Shown here: in pieces, positions 1 to 8,222 of the stretch
Position numbering within the stretch: the first letter of the stretch is position 1
How the letters are laid out: each line of letters starts with the position of its first letter
From: Crossaster papposus
Lineage: Eukaryota; Echinodermata; Asteroidea; Velatida; Solasteridae
Assembly (NCBI GenBank): GCA_037893245.1
Contig: JBAIAA010000812.1
Location: 744,001 to 808,000, forward strand
Reading direction: 5' to 3'
DNA: 64,000 bases
Translations under genes and position numbers: made by a program
The notes under the pieces: model-generated
Seen by the model: only the letters and a program-made list of their open reading frames with translations
What the model was told of the DNA's origin: nothing
The model's database searches: none

Positions 1-1640
1 CTAAAATTTTCAAACACACCTGCCAAAAGTGACGCGTCGGTGGTGACGTACAAGTCGTGATATTTACCCAAGTGTTTGACGTTAAATTCGACCCACACTT
101 GTTGAGCCCTAGAATAATCGTCTTGCGAGATATTCGAGTCTTTGAGGCTGCTGTAAAACTCGTCGATGGGTGGTAGGTCGATCTCTTCAAACTTATCGAA
201 CGAGTCCATATACTCGTACGGGTAAATACCTTTTTGTAAGAGCAGTTCGACATTTTGGTCTGTATAGCGTTCTTTGATTAGAGTAAACGCCTCTTTTGGA
301 CACGCGTTGACTAGTTTATCCAACGACGTCGACATAAATTTAAACGAGTCTATAAATCTCAGATTACCGATCGAAAACGAAATGTATTTTTCCGAGTTGC
401 TAGGAATAAAATCGATATTTTCTTTAGTCTCGTACAAACCTTGCATGATTAAATGAGCATCGTAATTTTGTAAATTGTGAAAGATGACGGGTATCTGAGT
501 TTTATCCGATACCACCTGCAGTTTTTGATTGCAATAAGCGTGCGCGGCTCCCCTGTATCTACCCGTGATGTGACAGTGATCTCTCACCTTTCTAAATTTG
601 TTGATACGCTTTTTACACTCGATACACTTTGACTCTTTAAATCCCTTTTTGTTTACGTAACAACATTCTTTCTTTTCTTCGTTAGTCTTCGGTTCTTTCG
701 GAAGCGGGCATGGACAGTTTGAGGATTAATTAGGATATATTGATATATCGCAAATCCAACACGTACTCGTGTTTTGGTGATCGATGTTGTCTCGCGATGT
801 AAAGTCTATGAGCTTGGGGTTTTTAAAAACTTAAACGGTGAATATCTTAAACGCAACGTCGAGTCTATCAATTTAGTCATGGCGTCTTTTCCTCTATAGG
901 TCTCTTGAAATTCAAGTTTACCGTCGTACCTTATAGCGATCAACGAATAACCGCAAGATTTGTGAACTTGAGTCTCCTGCGTGTTTGCCTCTTGAGGCTT
1001 TAATTTGTTTAATATCGATTCAAAGTCGGCATAAATGACAAAAGGCGCGTCTTGCGTAAACTTTTGATTTTTAAATTTTAATTGGAGGGTCGTCGTTAAA
1101 ACTATTTGGGAAAGACGACCTTAGATGGTGGCATATCTATTCCCTCGCAATCTTGCGTATGCCTGTCCAACTTGTCTCGTGAGTTGTAGTGCGCCAAACA
1201 TCTAAAACAGACGTATGTTTTATGCTGGTGTTTCGTTTGGTTCAAAAATATTCTAGATATATGTTTTATCCAACAATAGTGATTCGTGTCATCCGAGGAA
1301 AACAACAACAGATTTATGGCTGCGGGGTCGTTGGCGTTTTTAGATAAATATAACGGTCGTACTTTAGCCTCTTCGTACGCGAACACATTTATACTCAGAT
1401 TGTTTTGTCTCTCTATCTTTTCTATTTGATTGATTGGAGTAGGAAAGTGTACGTCTTTAAAATTTAATCCATCGTTTTCATCGTAAACTGACGGCCTGTC
1501 TTCGTGGATTTTAAATTCGGGTTTGTCTTTTACTTGTTTTATTTCGTCGGTATACTTGCCGAGAGCGGCTCTCAAACACCACCGTAAACATTCGTTGTCT
1601 TTTTTTCTGACGTTAATAAAAGCTTTTTTGTTTTAAAGCC
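1..1640 (-). pseudogene. Decayed protein-primed family B DNA polymerase of a Polinton/Maverick/adintovirus-like element (runs off left edge)
   Basis: Read on the minus strand, several segments in shifted frames are recognisable as the N-terminal half of a viral-type, protein-primed DNA polymerase B. From upstream: a segment at 1,102-1,575 with a Cys/His zinc-finger-like stretch (CFRC...H...C) as found before the exonuclease domain; an exonuclease I motif (YADFE) at about 1,025-1,040; a Cys-pair/CHITG block at about 560-690; and an exonuclease II motif (FHNL..YD.HL) at about 450-500, after which the frame stays open to base 1. The motif order is what I know from Polinton and adintovirus polymerases. 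At least one frameshift (near 1,090-1,100) and another break near 720-770 make this copy non-functional. The polymerase domain proper must lie outside the window. Confident in the family; not sure whether it is a Polinton or an adintovirus-like relic. Confidence 0.85.
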
Positions 1641-1894
1641 GTCTTGATTTTCTTTATCGTATTCCGCTTTAAATCCTAACTGAACTTTTATGGCCGATAG
1701 ATTTCTCAGCTCTGACACAACAATTTTTTCAATCTGCCGCACGTCCTTATTAAAGAATTGCTCTACAATCTAGGCATTAACTCCAAGTTTCTATAACTGT
1801 TACTAAAAGCTTTATGTACTTGAAAATCTGCCTCTTTAAAGATATCAGGGTTTTTATACGATTTAATCGCTAAAATTAAATCTTTTAGTAAAAA

Positions 1895-2080
1895 TCAACC
1901 TCGTTTACCAGTTGACATAAATTGTAGCTCTTGGTCGTCTATTATTTGTTTGAGCTCATCCAGTTTCTTGCGATTTAAGTTTTTATATTTACTTTCCTCT
2001 CTTCTGATGGCGTTGATATAGTCCCGGCATAGCTCGCGCTCTGGGATCGTGATATTATTCCGCTCCACATAATTTTGCAA
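1895..2080 (-). CDS. Short basic/charged ORF upstream of the polymerase relic, function unknown
   Basis: This 61-residue ORF has a charged, helical composition (many K, E, R, D) and lies just upstream of the polymerase relic on the same strand. It could be the degraded N-terminus of the polymerase ORF, part of a neighbouring element gene, or chance. I do not recognise a domain. Bases 1,641-1,894 between it and the polymerase show no readable frame. Confidence 0.25.
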   Translation of the reverse strand: MQNYVERNNITIPERELCRDYINAIRREESKYKNLNRKKLDELKQIIDDQELQFMSTGKRG

Positions 2081-2160
2081 GGTTGATTTTGATCAACGTC
2101 CATATCCTATCGGTGTTGGTTTCATCATGCTTTATAATATAAGTATTATAAAATTTTGTT

Positions 2161-2262
2161 TATCTCACTTTTATTGAGAGTAAACCATATTAAGTATTAT
2201 AATAATTTTTTTATCTCACTTTTATTGAGAGTAAACCATATTAAGTATTATACTATTTTTTG
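2161..2262. repeat. Tandem duplication, 51-bp unit, AT-rich
   Basis: Two nearly identical copies of a 51-bp unit, each starting TATCTCACTTTTATTGAGAG and ending in a TATTATA run, lie side by side. They sit between the polymerase relic and the hairpin at 2,395. AT-rich direct repeats are common at the edges of Polinton-type elements, but no terminal inverted repeat is visible to prove this is an element end. Confidence 0.7.
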
Positions 2263-2394
2263 TGGAAAAGTTGGTGTCTAAAGAAAAAAAGGTCTTATCG
2301 AAAAACTTACAGCTTCGCGATAAATAAAAGTTATTTCGATCGACCTCCTCCTTACGCGTCGGCGCCTCCTTTTGACTCGTTTTAAATGTTGTGG

Positions 2395-2429
2395 AAAAAA
2401 AGGGCACTCTTTTTTGAGTGCCCTTTTTT
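2395..2429. terminator. Perfect A/T-flanked hairpin, terminator-like or element-derived
   Basis: An A-run followed by GGGCACTC, a six-T loop, then GAGTGCCC and a T-run gives a 14-bp stem. Such a GC stem with a T tail looks like an intrinsic terminator. In this eukaryotic/viral-element context it more probably marks a transcript end or a fold in the Polinton-derived segment. It lies between the polymerase relic and the host gene exons. The 297-bp ORF across it (2,222-2,518, minus) looks fortuitous. Confidence 0.5.
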
Positions 2430-2758
2430 AGAAGAAAAAATGGTGCTGCTCGTACTACATTTTTAGAGAGAGAAGAGAAAACTGAGCGAGTTTTAGAAAG
2501 TGGTCTAGAAGCGGCCATCCCCTACTACTCTCGGAAGATAAAGCATTCACAGAGATAACAATTCATCAGGTTTAGTTGTCAAGGACCTGTCTTTAGATTT
2601 TGGGTACTTTTGCTGCGTCAAACGATAGAAATGCCCAATCAACAAAATAATGGTCTACGGTGGCTTGACCCCTTTCTGTATACCCTCTGGCTCTGGGCCG
2701 GATAAACCAAACATCCAAATACGGGACCATCTACCGAACATCTGACTAGCTTTCTCAC

Positions 2759-2914
2759 CTGTTGAATTGCAGAAGTTACCGGCCGTGCAACGGAGGCACT
2801 CCTCAACCATCTTCAGCCTGGTGACTGGGCTGAACGTCCCCTCTGGGCAGGCGTCTGGTTCCACGTTGCCCGCCATGCAGTAGTAACCAGCAGGGCACTC
2901 GTCGTTCAGGAGGC
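2759..2914 (-). CDS. GCC2/GCC3 gene, 156-bp exon (last in view)
   Basis: The acceptor TTTCACCAG and donor GTGAGA are both strong, and phase is 1 at each end. It encodes CPAGYYCMAG, CPEGTFSP and CLRCTAGNFC. No further exon is seen between here and the Polinton-derived segment, so the 3' part of the gene is either far away or was lost when that element arrived. Confidence 0.75.
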
Positions 2915-3493
2915 CTGGTGAAATCAGGAATAACTTATTAATATTGAATAATGCACGATAAATAATGCACGAGTTCATCTGAGAAAACAGTCCTCAGTAA
3001 CCATCAGGATATTGATTATTTAGTCACTTCTATGAATAAATGAATAATAAAAACATGCAAATAGAAAGTGACCGTAACAAAACAAAGAGAAAATTCCCAA
3101 CTTGAGTATTTATATGCTGTTCGTTATTTAACAAAATTTGGCAGATTTTGACTTAAAACCAAAACAATGAATTGGGGTAATTATGCAAAACCCTCATCCA
3201 ATCGATGTATAATGAATTAGGAGTGTTTGAATGTAGTAACATCATCTCAGGTTGTTTCTGGCTTACATAACTTACAGGCTTACAGAACTACGGCTACATC
3301 TATTGTAAGCCTGCTCACGCGTAATTGTTGTAGACCTAAACAGTAGCCAAGAGATTCAGACGCAGCCTTACACTTTGTAACTACGTGGAATGTGCTGATT
3401 TATAATTTCTATTCTTTGATTTTGTAGATATTTGCTGTAGTATATTCTTATATCCCCGCCCCAAAATCCAATATTATATGAGAGTATTCATAC

Positions 3494-3631
3494 CATCTAT
3501 GGGCGTGGTAATGTTGGCACCTTTCCTGCAGTAGTATCCAGCCTCGCAGGGCCTGACGGGATAGACCAAGCCAGACTCGTCGCATGACATCCCAGGCAGG
3601 CATGGAGTGCAGTCACCTTGACTCATCAAGC
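3494..3631 (-). CDS. GCC2/GCC3 gene, 138-bp exon
   Basis: An acceptor ending TACTAG and donor GTATGA bound 46 codons, phase 1 on both sides. It carries C-T-P-C-L-P-G-M-S-C and C-E-A-G-Y-Y-C-R-K-G motifs and is uninterrupted. Confidence 0.75.
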
Positions 3632-3744
3632 CTAGTATGGTTCAAAGAAAATGACACACGTTTCCTGAACGTATTATCCTGCAAACTCGATTGGCAATTA
3701 TTTATTGGCATATAGAATGTTTATAACTAACAACACATATAAAG

Positions 3745-3985
3745 TGCCGTGGCCTCGTGGTTGTGGGTTCGAGTCCATCCTGGGGGGAGGGGGTGGGGGT
3801 GTTTGCGTGTGCCCATAGGCAAGGCACTTTGCCACTCATTATTTCTCCCCTTCCAGGAGTAAATGGGTACCTGTGAGGGCAGATATAGTGATTGCTGCTT
3901 TGGGCCAAAATGGCAGCATGGAGCTTTATACTCACCTGGGAGCTGAGATGGTATTTGGAATGTTTCATGGGCCCAATTAGCTTTG
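3745..3985 (+). repeat. tRNA-headed SINE-like repeat, copy 1
   Basis: A tRNA-like head with a B-box-type sequence (GTGGGTTCGAGTCC) is followed by a body containing GGCAAGGCACTTTGCCACTC and AGGAGTAAATGGGTACCTG. The same body occurs in inverted orientation at 4,395-4,715, proving a dispersed repeat. It sits in an intron or flank of the GCC2/GCC3 gene. Confidence 0.75.
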
Positions 3986-4394
3986 AGCACCTGTCTGATG
4001 CTTAATAAATATGTACTTTGTTTGTTTGTGTATAATACAGACTGTCAAAAAGTTAACCAGTTCGCACAGGATTATTCTGACGTTGACAGGACCCGGCATA
4101 TGGGTGAAACCCTGATTTTTCCAGCCTCGCTCACTGCGTTCTGGTCGCGGACAGATATTTACAGCCTTCCTTGTATTGTGTTTATCCGTGAATCGTTTTG
4201 AGAGCCAGCACTGAGCCAATATGCCCGTTCCCTCCAGCTCTGGTTTATTTCGGTGGCGCCTACACAGACAAAAGTGTCTGAGGACTTGATTTTAATACTT
4301 GCACAGTATCCAAACAAAATTAAAAAACTTGGTCCTATGGTCAATTTGACCTCTCTTGGAAAAATACTCATATTGTGCGGTGCTTATGAAGCGC

Positions 4395-4715
4395 TTTATC
4401 ACCAAGGTTTCAAAGCGCTTAACATTATTAACTCGGTCATTGGGCCCATGAAACATTCCAAATACCATCTCAGTTCCCTGGGGAGTATACAGCTCGATGC
4501 TGCCATTTCGGCGCAAAGCAGCGAAATCAACCACAATTAAACCATCTCTGCCCTCACAGGTACCCATTTACTCCTGGGTGGAGAAGCAATGAGTGACAAA
4601 GTGCCTTGCCCAAGGGCACACGCACCATAGTCTCGGGCAGGACTCGAACCCACAACCTGTAGCTTAACCTACAGATTACAAATGCGATGCTCCAAACCAA
4701 GAGACCACAACACTC
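4395..4715 (-). repeat. tRNA-headed SINE-like repeat, copy 2
   Basis: Minus-strand copy of the repeat at 3,745. The tRNA-like head is at about 4,640-4,715, with a B box on the minus strand and tRNA-like arms; the body runs to the GGGCCCAATGACCGAG region. The two copies differ by scattered substitutions and short gaps, so they inserted independently. Confidence 0.75.
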
Positions 4716-5020
4716 CATATTCTGTTAAACATTGTCAGATATAGTTATGCATAGATATAGTTATACCTAGTTATACATTATACGCAAGGTATTCCATTAT
4801 ATTTAGTTGCATTTTGTGTGTATATACACCCTGTATGTTCCCATTAAATAGGATTTAAAGATTTGCATGGTGGTAGTAACAAACTAGTGAAGGTTTGCAG
4901 CAACACCTTGTGGTTGAATTATTTAGGAAAATTGTGTAGTTCTGAAGAGAACCGTTTGAGTGCGGACTCAACGTTCCGATCAGCATGCTCTGATCGTCTT
5001 CATGAGAAGATTGAACCTAC

Positions 5021-5369
5021 CTGCCGAGCATATGCCGCTGGTGGCCGAAGCCCCAATCTCGTCAAAGTAGAACCCAGCCCGGCAAGGCAAGCAATCCTCC
5101 AGACCATCCTGCCCTGTGGCCGGGTTGCAAGTCCCATTGGAGCAAGGGATTGGGACGCTGGTCTCCAATGGGCAGTACCGGCCGACCGGGCACTCCCGCT
5201 CCTCAGGACTGGACGAGCCCTCGGGGCAGTAGAAGCCCGGGCTGCACTGGCCTGAGGGGTCGGAGAGGCCTGTGGTGTTGCAGTGCCAGCACGGGGTGCA
5301 TGGCCAGGGCTGGGCTGAGCCGCTAGGGCAGTATTCGCCCGCTTTGCATTCCCCACCATTACCATTTGG
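5021..5369 (-). CDS. GCC2/GCC3 gene, 349-bp exon
   Basis: The acceptor is TTTTTGTTTAG and the donor GTAGGT. It starts in phase 0 and ends in phase 1, agreeing with both neighbours. It encodes about 116 residues with paired motifs such as GEYCPSG, CTPCWHC, CSPGFYCPEG, CPVGRYCPLE and CLPCRAGFYF. Its GC content is markedly higher than the surrounding introns, supporting a coding role. Confidence 0.8.
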
Positions 5370-5810
5370 CTAAACAAAAATAAAAAATGTCGGGCATGCC
5401 GATACAAAAACTTTCACTTTCTGGATTTGTAGCTTTATTCAAACAAGCAATTGTAACTTATTAGTCATCTTGCCTCTAAATCTCAATTCATATTTCTAAG
5501 ACAAGTCTCAGTCAAATTGCAGACATAGTGTCTGATATACACTGTACGATGCAGGATTCTAAACAACTTCCCTCATAATCTTCCTGCAATAGAGTTATCA
5601 GTATTTGTTGAGTCCAGCAGATGCTCCTAAAACTTTCCACAGAACAAGTCCGGGCGAAAAATGCAGAGGTATTTCAGGACAAACTGAATGATTCTACCCA
5701 GCACTTGTCAAGGAATTGTCCCGGATATGAAAAGGGGACATCCATCCACAGAAATAAAAACATTTAAAATGCACCACAAGGGAAACCGGCTAGGTGCAAG
5801 TCAATACTAT

Positions 5811-6149
5811 TTTGAAAATGAACAAAGAAATTGACTGAAGCAGGGCTTGAAACAGCAACCTCTACAAACTGAGCTATCCAGCCCCGTGTTGGCAGTTGCC
5901 CAAATTAGTCAATATCAGTGTTCAGGGGACGATAGTCAGAAGCCACAAACCTATAATTGCCTTGCTCAACATATAATATCAGGACTTTTAGCCTGATCCC
6001 TGACTAGTGCCCCCTGAAAAAAGATAATGACTAATTTGGGGAGCTGCCAATACAGGGCTGGATAGCTCAGTTGTCAGAGCACCGGGAGGCTCAGGAGGTC
6101 GCTGATTTAAACCCTGCCCCAGTCAATTTCTTTGTTCAATTTTCAAAAC
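5811..6149. repeat. Palindromic element with tRNA-like arms
   Basis: About 110 bp at the left (ending around 5,925) is repeated in inverted orientation at the right (from about 6,025). Each arm contains a tRNA-like stretch (GGATAGCTCAGTTG...GAGC on the right arm, with a degenerate B-box region), and the outer ends are shared (TTTCTTTGTTCA on the right, inverted on the left). Either two tRNA-derived SINEs in tail-to-tail arrangement or a fold-back element whose ends captured a tRNA. Confidence 0.65.
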
Positions 6150-6214
6150 AGAAATACAACTTTTGATCTCACATCAAAAGTGTTTTTTTAATCATTAAGG
6201 ATTCTGGAACTCAC

Positions 6215-6405
6215 CCTAGTTTGGTTGGCACCTCCCGAGCAGTAGAACCCAGGACTGCACTGCGCCGTGGGATAGCTGTTCCAGTAACCCTCGCAGTACC
6301 AGCCAGGGGTGCAGGCCACACAGGCCTCGTGTCCCTTCTGCAAGGTCAGATTGTTGAAAGTACCCGGCGGGCAGGGGTAGGCGTAAGGGTGCGGGGTGTT
6401 AAAGG
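6215..6405 (-). CDS. GCC2/GCC3 gene, exon without a canonical acceptor
   Basis: It codes for CPPGTFNNLT...CVACTPGWYCEG...CSPGFYCSGG and ends at a good donor (GGTGAGTT; phase 0, matching the next exon). Upstream of the first cysteine module no AG occurs within the plausible acceptor range; the tract TTACCTTTAACAC is pyrimidine-rich but ends in AC. The start is therefore approximate. Confidence 0.7.
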
Positions 6406-6777
6406 TAAGATACACCATTTGCAGATATCAAAAATATTTACTACCAAATTATTGAGAAATATCTTACTCATTTGAAAGTAAATGTTGATTCTTGGCATCC
6501 AGCAAAATGATTGCGCTAGATATCCTGGAGTTATTCTGAAAAATATAATTTTATAATGAAAAATTCGCGATCGCCGGACGGCGATCAGGAAAAAACAAAG
6601 ATAACATAAGAATAACTACTCGACGCCTGTTGAAAAAAATCGGTTTTTCGTGCTTTTCTCGGCATCCATGATTGTAAAACTTCGGACAGGTCAGTTAAAC
6701 GATATTTACTATAAAACACAACCCTCCAAATCTACTCATTCATGATAATTCAAGCAATTACCAATGGTGTATCCTAC

Positions 6778-6915
6778 TTTTAAGGGGGCAGTAGTAGCCC
6801 GTCGGGCAGTCGTTGGAGGTGTAGTCGGTGGTGTTGAGGTATCAGTAGTAGCTCTGTGGGCAAGGGAGGCAGGAGGACTGCTGGACTTGGTCCTGGTAGG
6901 TGCCGGCCTCGCAAC
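6778..6915 (-). pseudogene. GCC2/GCC3 gene, exon with in-frame TGA
   Basis: The acceptor CCCGAG and donor GTAGGA bound a 138-bp exon in phase 1 at both ends, encoding C-E-A-G-T-Y...C-L-P-C and C-P-T-G-Y-Y-C modules. Codon TGA (plus-strand tca at 6,842-6,844) stands where the S-Y-Y-C pattern expects TGC, a one-base change. No frameshift is seen. Confidence 0.75.
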
Positions 6916-7211
6916 CTCGGGAGAAAAAAACGCAGGATAAAATATTTTGAATTCCTTTATCTGTTCTGAAGACAGGCTACAGGCTATTTAAAGTTGGTGT
7001 ATCTTGCTCGTTAATAAACAAGTTGACTTCCTTTCTTGCTCGATAAAGTCCGAAAAACTCCTGGGGAAAATCCAAGCATTTCCTTCAATTTTTGGTTAAA
7101 TATCAGATTTGGCAGGGCAATAAAATCATAAGGAAAATCCAAATGTTTAGAATTAATTTAAAAAAGTTTGATTTCCGATTAAAATCAGAAAAGATTTTTT
7201 TCTCTGCTTAC

Positions 7212-7589
7212 CAGTTAGATATTGAGATCCCTGTAGGCAGAAGTGACCCTTCGGGCACACATTGCCGATGATGGGATGCAAGGTCCCTGCCGGGCACTGG
7301 TCCCCGCCTAGCATGACCGGATCCGACTTGTCTACCCCGGACACATAGTAGTAGCCCGCGTCGCACTGTGCCGAGGGCGCTGTCAGGTTCACGCCTTGGC
7401 AGTACATGCCGGCATCGCAGGGTGTGCACTCTGCGGCCTCAGCAAGGCCGTCTGATTGCCCGTAGGTGCCGGCCGGGCAGGGCTGGTGGTTGTGCCCAGT
7501 GCCATTGGGACAGAAGAACCCCAGCGGGCAGCAGTGGTAGGTTGTGGAGCCGTCACCTTCCACGACCAGCTCGGGGATGCAGTAATATC
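7212..7589 (-). CDS. GCC2/GCC3 gene, exon with about 126 codons (first in view)
   Basis: The acceptor is a C-rich tract plus CAG just before 7,589; the donor is GTAAGC at 7,211. The exon is 378 bp, entering and leaving in phase 1. It codes for three cysteine-rich modules (YYCIP...CCPLGFFCPNG; CPAGTYGQ...CTPCDAGMYCQG; CPAGTLHP...CPKGHFCLQG). It joins in frame to the exon at 6,778. Confidence 0.8.
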
Positions 7590-7629
7590 CTGGGGGAGAG
7601 ACGGTCATACAGTAAGGCTGTGTCCAAAT

Positions 7630-8222
7630 TACTTGACTATGGCTTACATTTGGCACACATGCCTCAATGGAAGCGGCTGCTTCTAAATTACTTGGATATG
7701 GCTTTAATTACACATGCCCGAAGTGAAGCAGCTGCGGCCTCATCTGAATTGCATGGCAATAGCTTACAATTACACATGCCCCAATGGAAGTGGCTGCTTC
7801 TGAATTTTTAGGTTATGGCTTACAATTACACATGCCCCAATGGAAGCGGCTGCTTCTGAATTACTTGGATATGGCTTACAATTACACATGCCCCAATGGA
7901 AGCGGCTGTCTGAATTACTTGGTTATGGCTTACAATTACACATGCCCCAATGGAAGCAGCTGCTTCTTAATTACTTGGTTATGGCTTACAAGTGCACATG
8001 CCCCAATGGAAGCGGCTGCTTCTGAATTACTTGGATATGGCTTACAATTACACATGCCCCAATGGAAGCGGCTGTCTGAATTACTTGGTTATGGCTTACA
8101 ATTACAAATGCCCCAATGGAAGCAGCTGCTTCTTAATTACTTGGTTATGGCTTACAAGTGTACATGCCCCAATGGAAGCAGCTGCTTCTGAATTACTTGG
8201 CTATAGCTTACAATTACACAAT
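7630..8222. repeat. Minisatellite, about 56-bp unit, about 11 copies
   Basis: The unit contains TTACTTGG.TATGGCTTACA, then ATTACACATGCCCCAATGG, then AAGCGGCTGCTTCTGAA. Some units are shortened by five bases (GGCTGTCTGAA), and a block of three units appears twice (about 7,860-8,026 and 8,027-8,192), showing higher-order duplication. The array begins about 40 bp upstream (in gene direction) of the 7,589 exon edge, so it lies in an intron. The overlapping ORFs are by-products of the repeat. Confidence 0.9.

Larger units (their letters stand above)
2759..7589 (-). pseudogene. Cysteine-rich GCC2/GCC3 (ephrin-receptor-like) repeat protein, six exons, partial, with two defects
   Basis: Six minus-strand blocks with splice signals join in compatible phase into about 400 residues of repeated C-P-x-G-x-[YF]-[YF]-C and C-x-x-C motifs. 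These are typical of GCC2/GCC3 or ephrin-receptor-like extracellular modules found in large secreted or membrane proteins of invertebrates. Exon order in transcription is 7,212-7,589, 6,778-6,915, 6,215-6,405, 5,021-5,369, 3,494-3,631, 2,759-2,914. Intron phases agree at four of the five junctions (1, 0, 1 and 1). The exception is the third exon, which has no AG acceptor. The second exon has TGA where the pattern demands cysteine. No signal peptide or transmembrane exon is in view, so both gene ends are missing. It is either a recently broken gene or a live gene with sequence errors. The downstream end abuts the Polinton relic. Confidence 0.75.

Noticed and set aside
2222..2518. 98-residue ORF near the viral relic
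   Set aside because: It covers a hairpin and AT-rich repeat and has no recognisable homology.
7630..8222. CRISPR-like array
   Set aside because: Units are contiguous with no unique spacers, and the setting is eukaryotic; it is a minisatellite.
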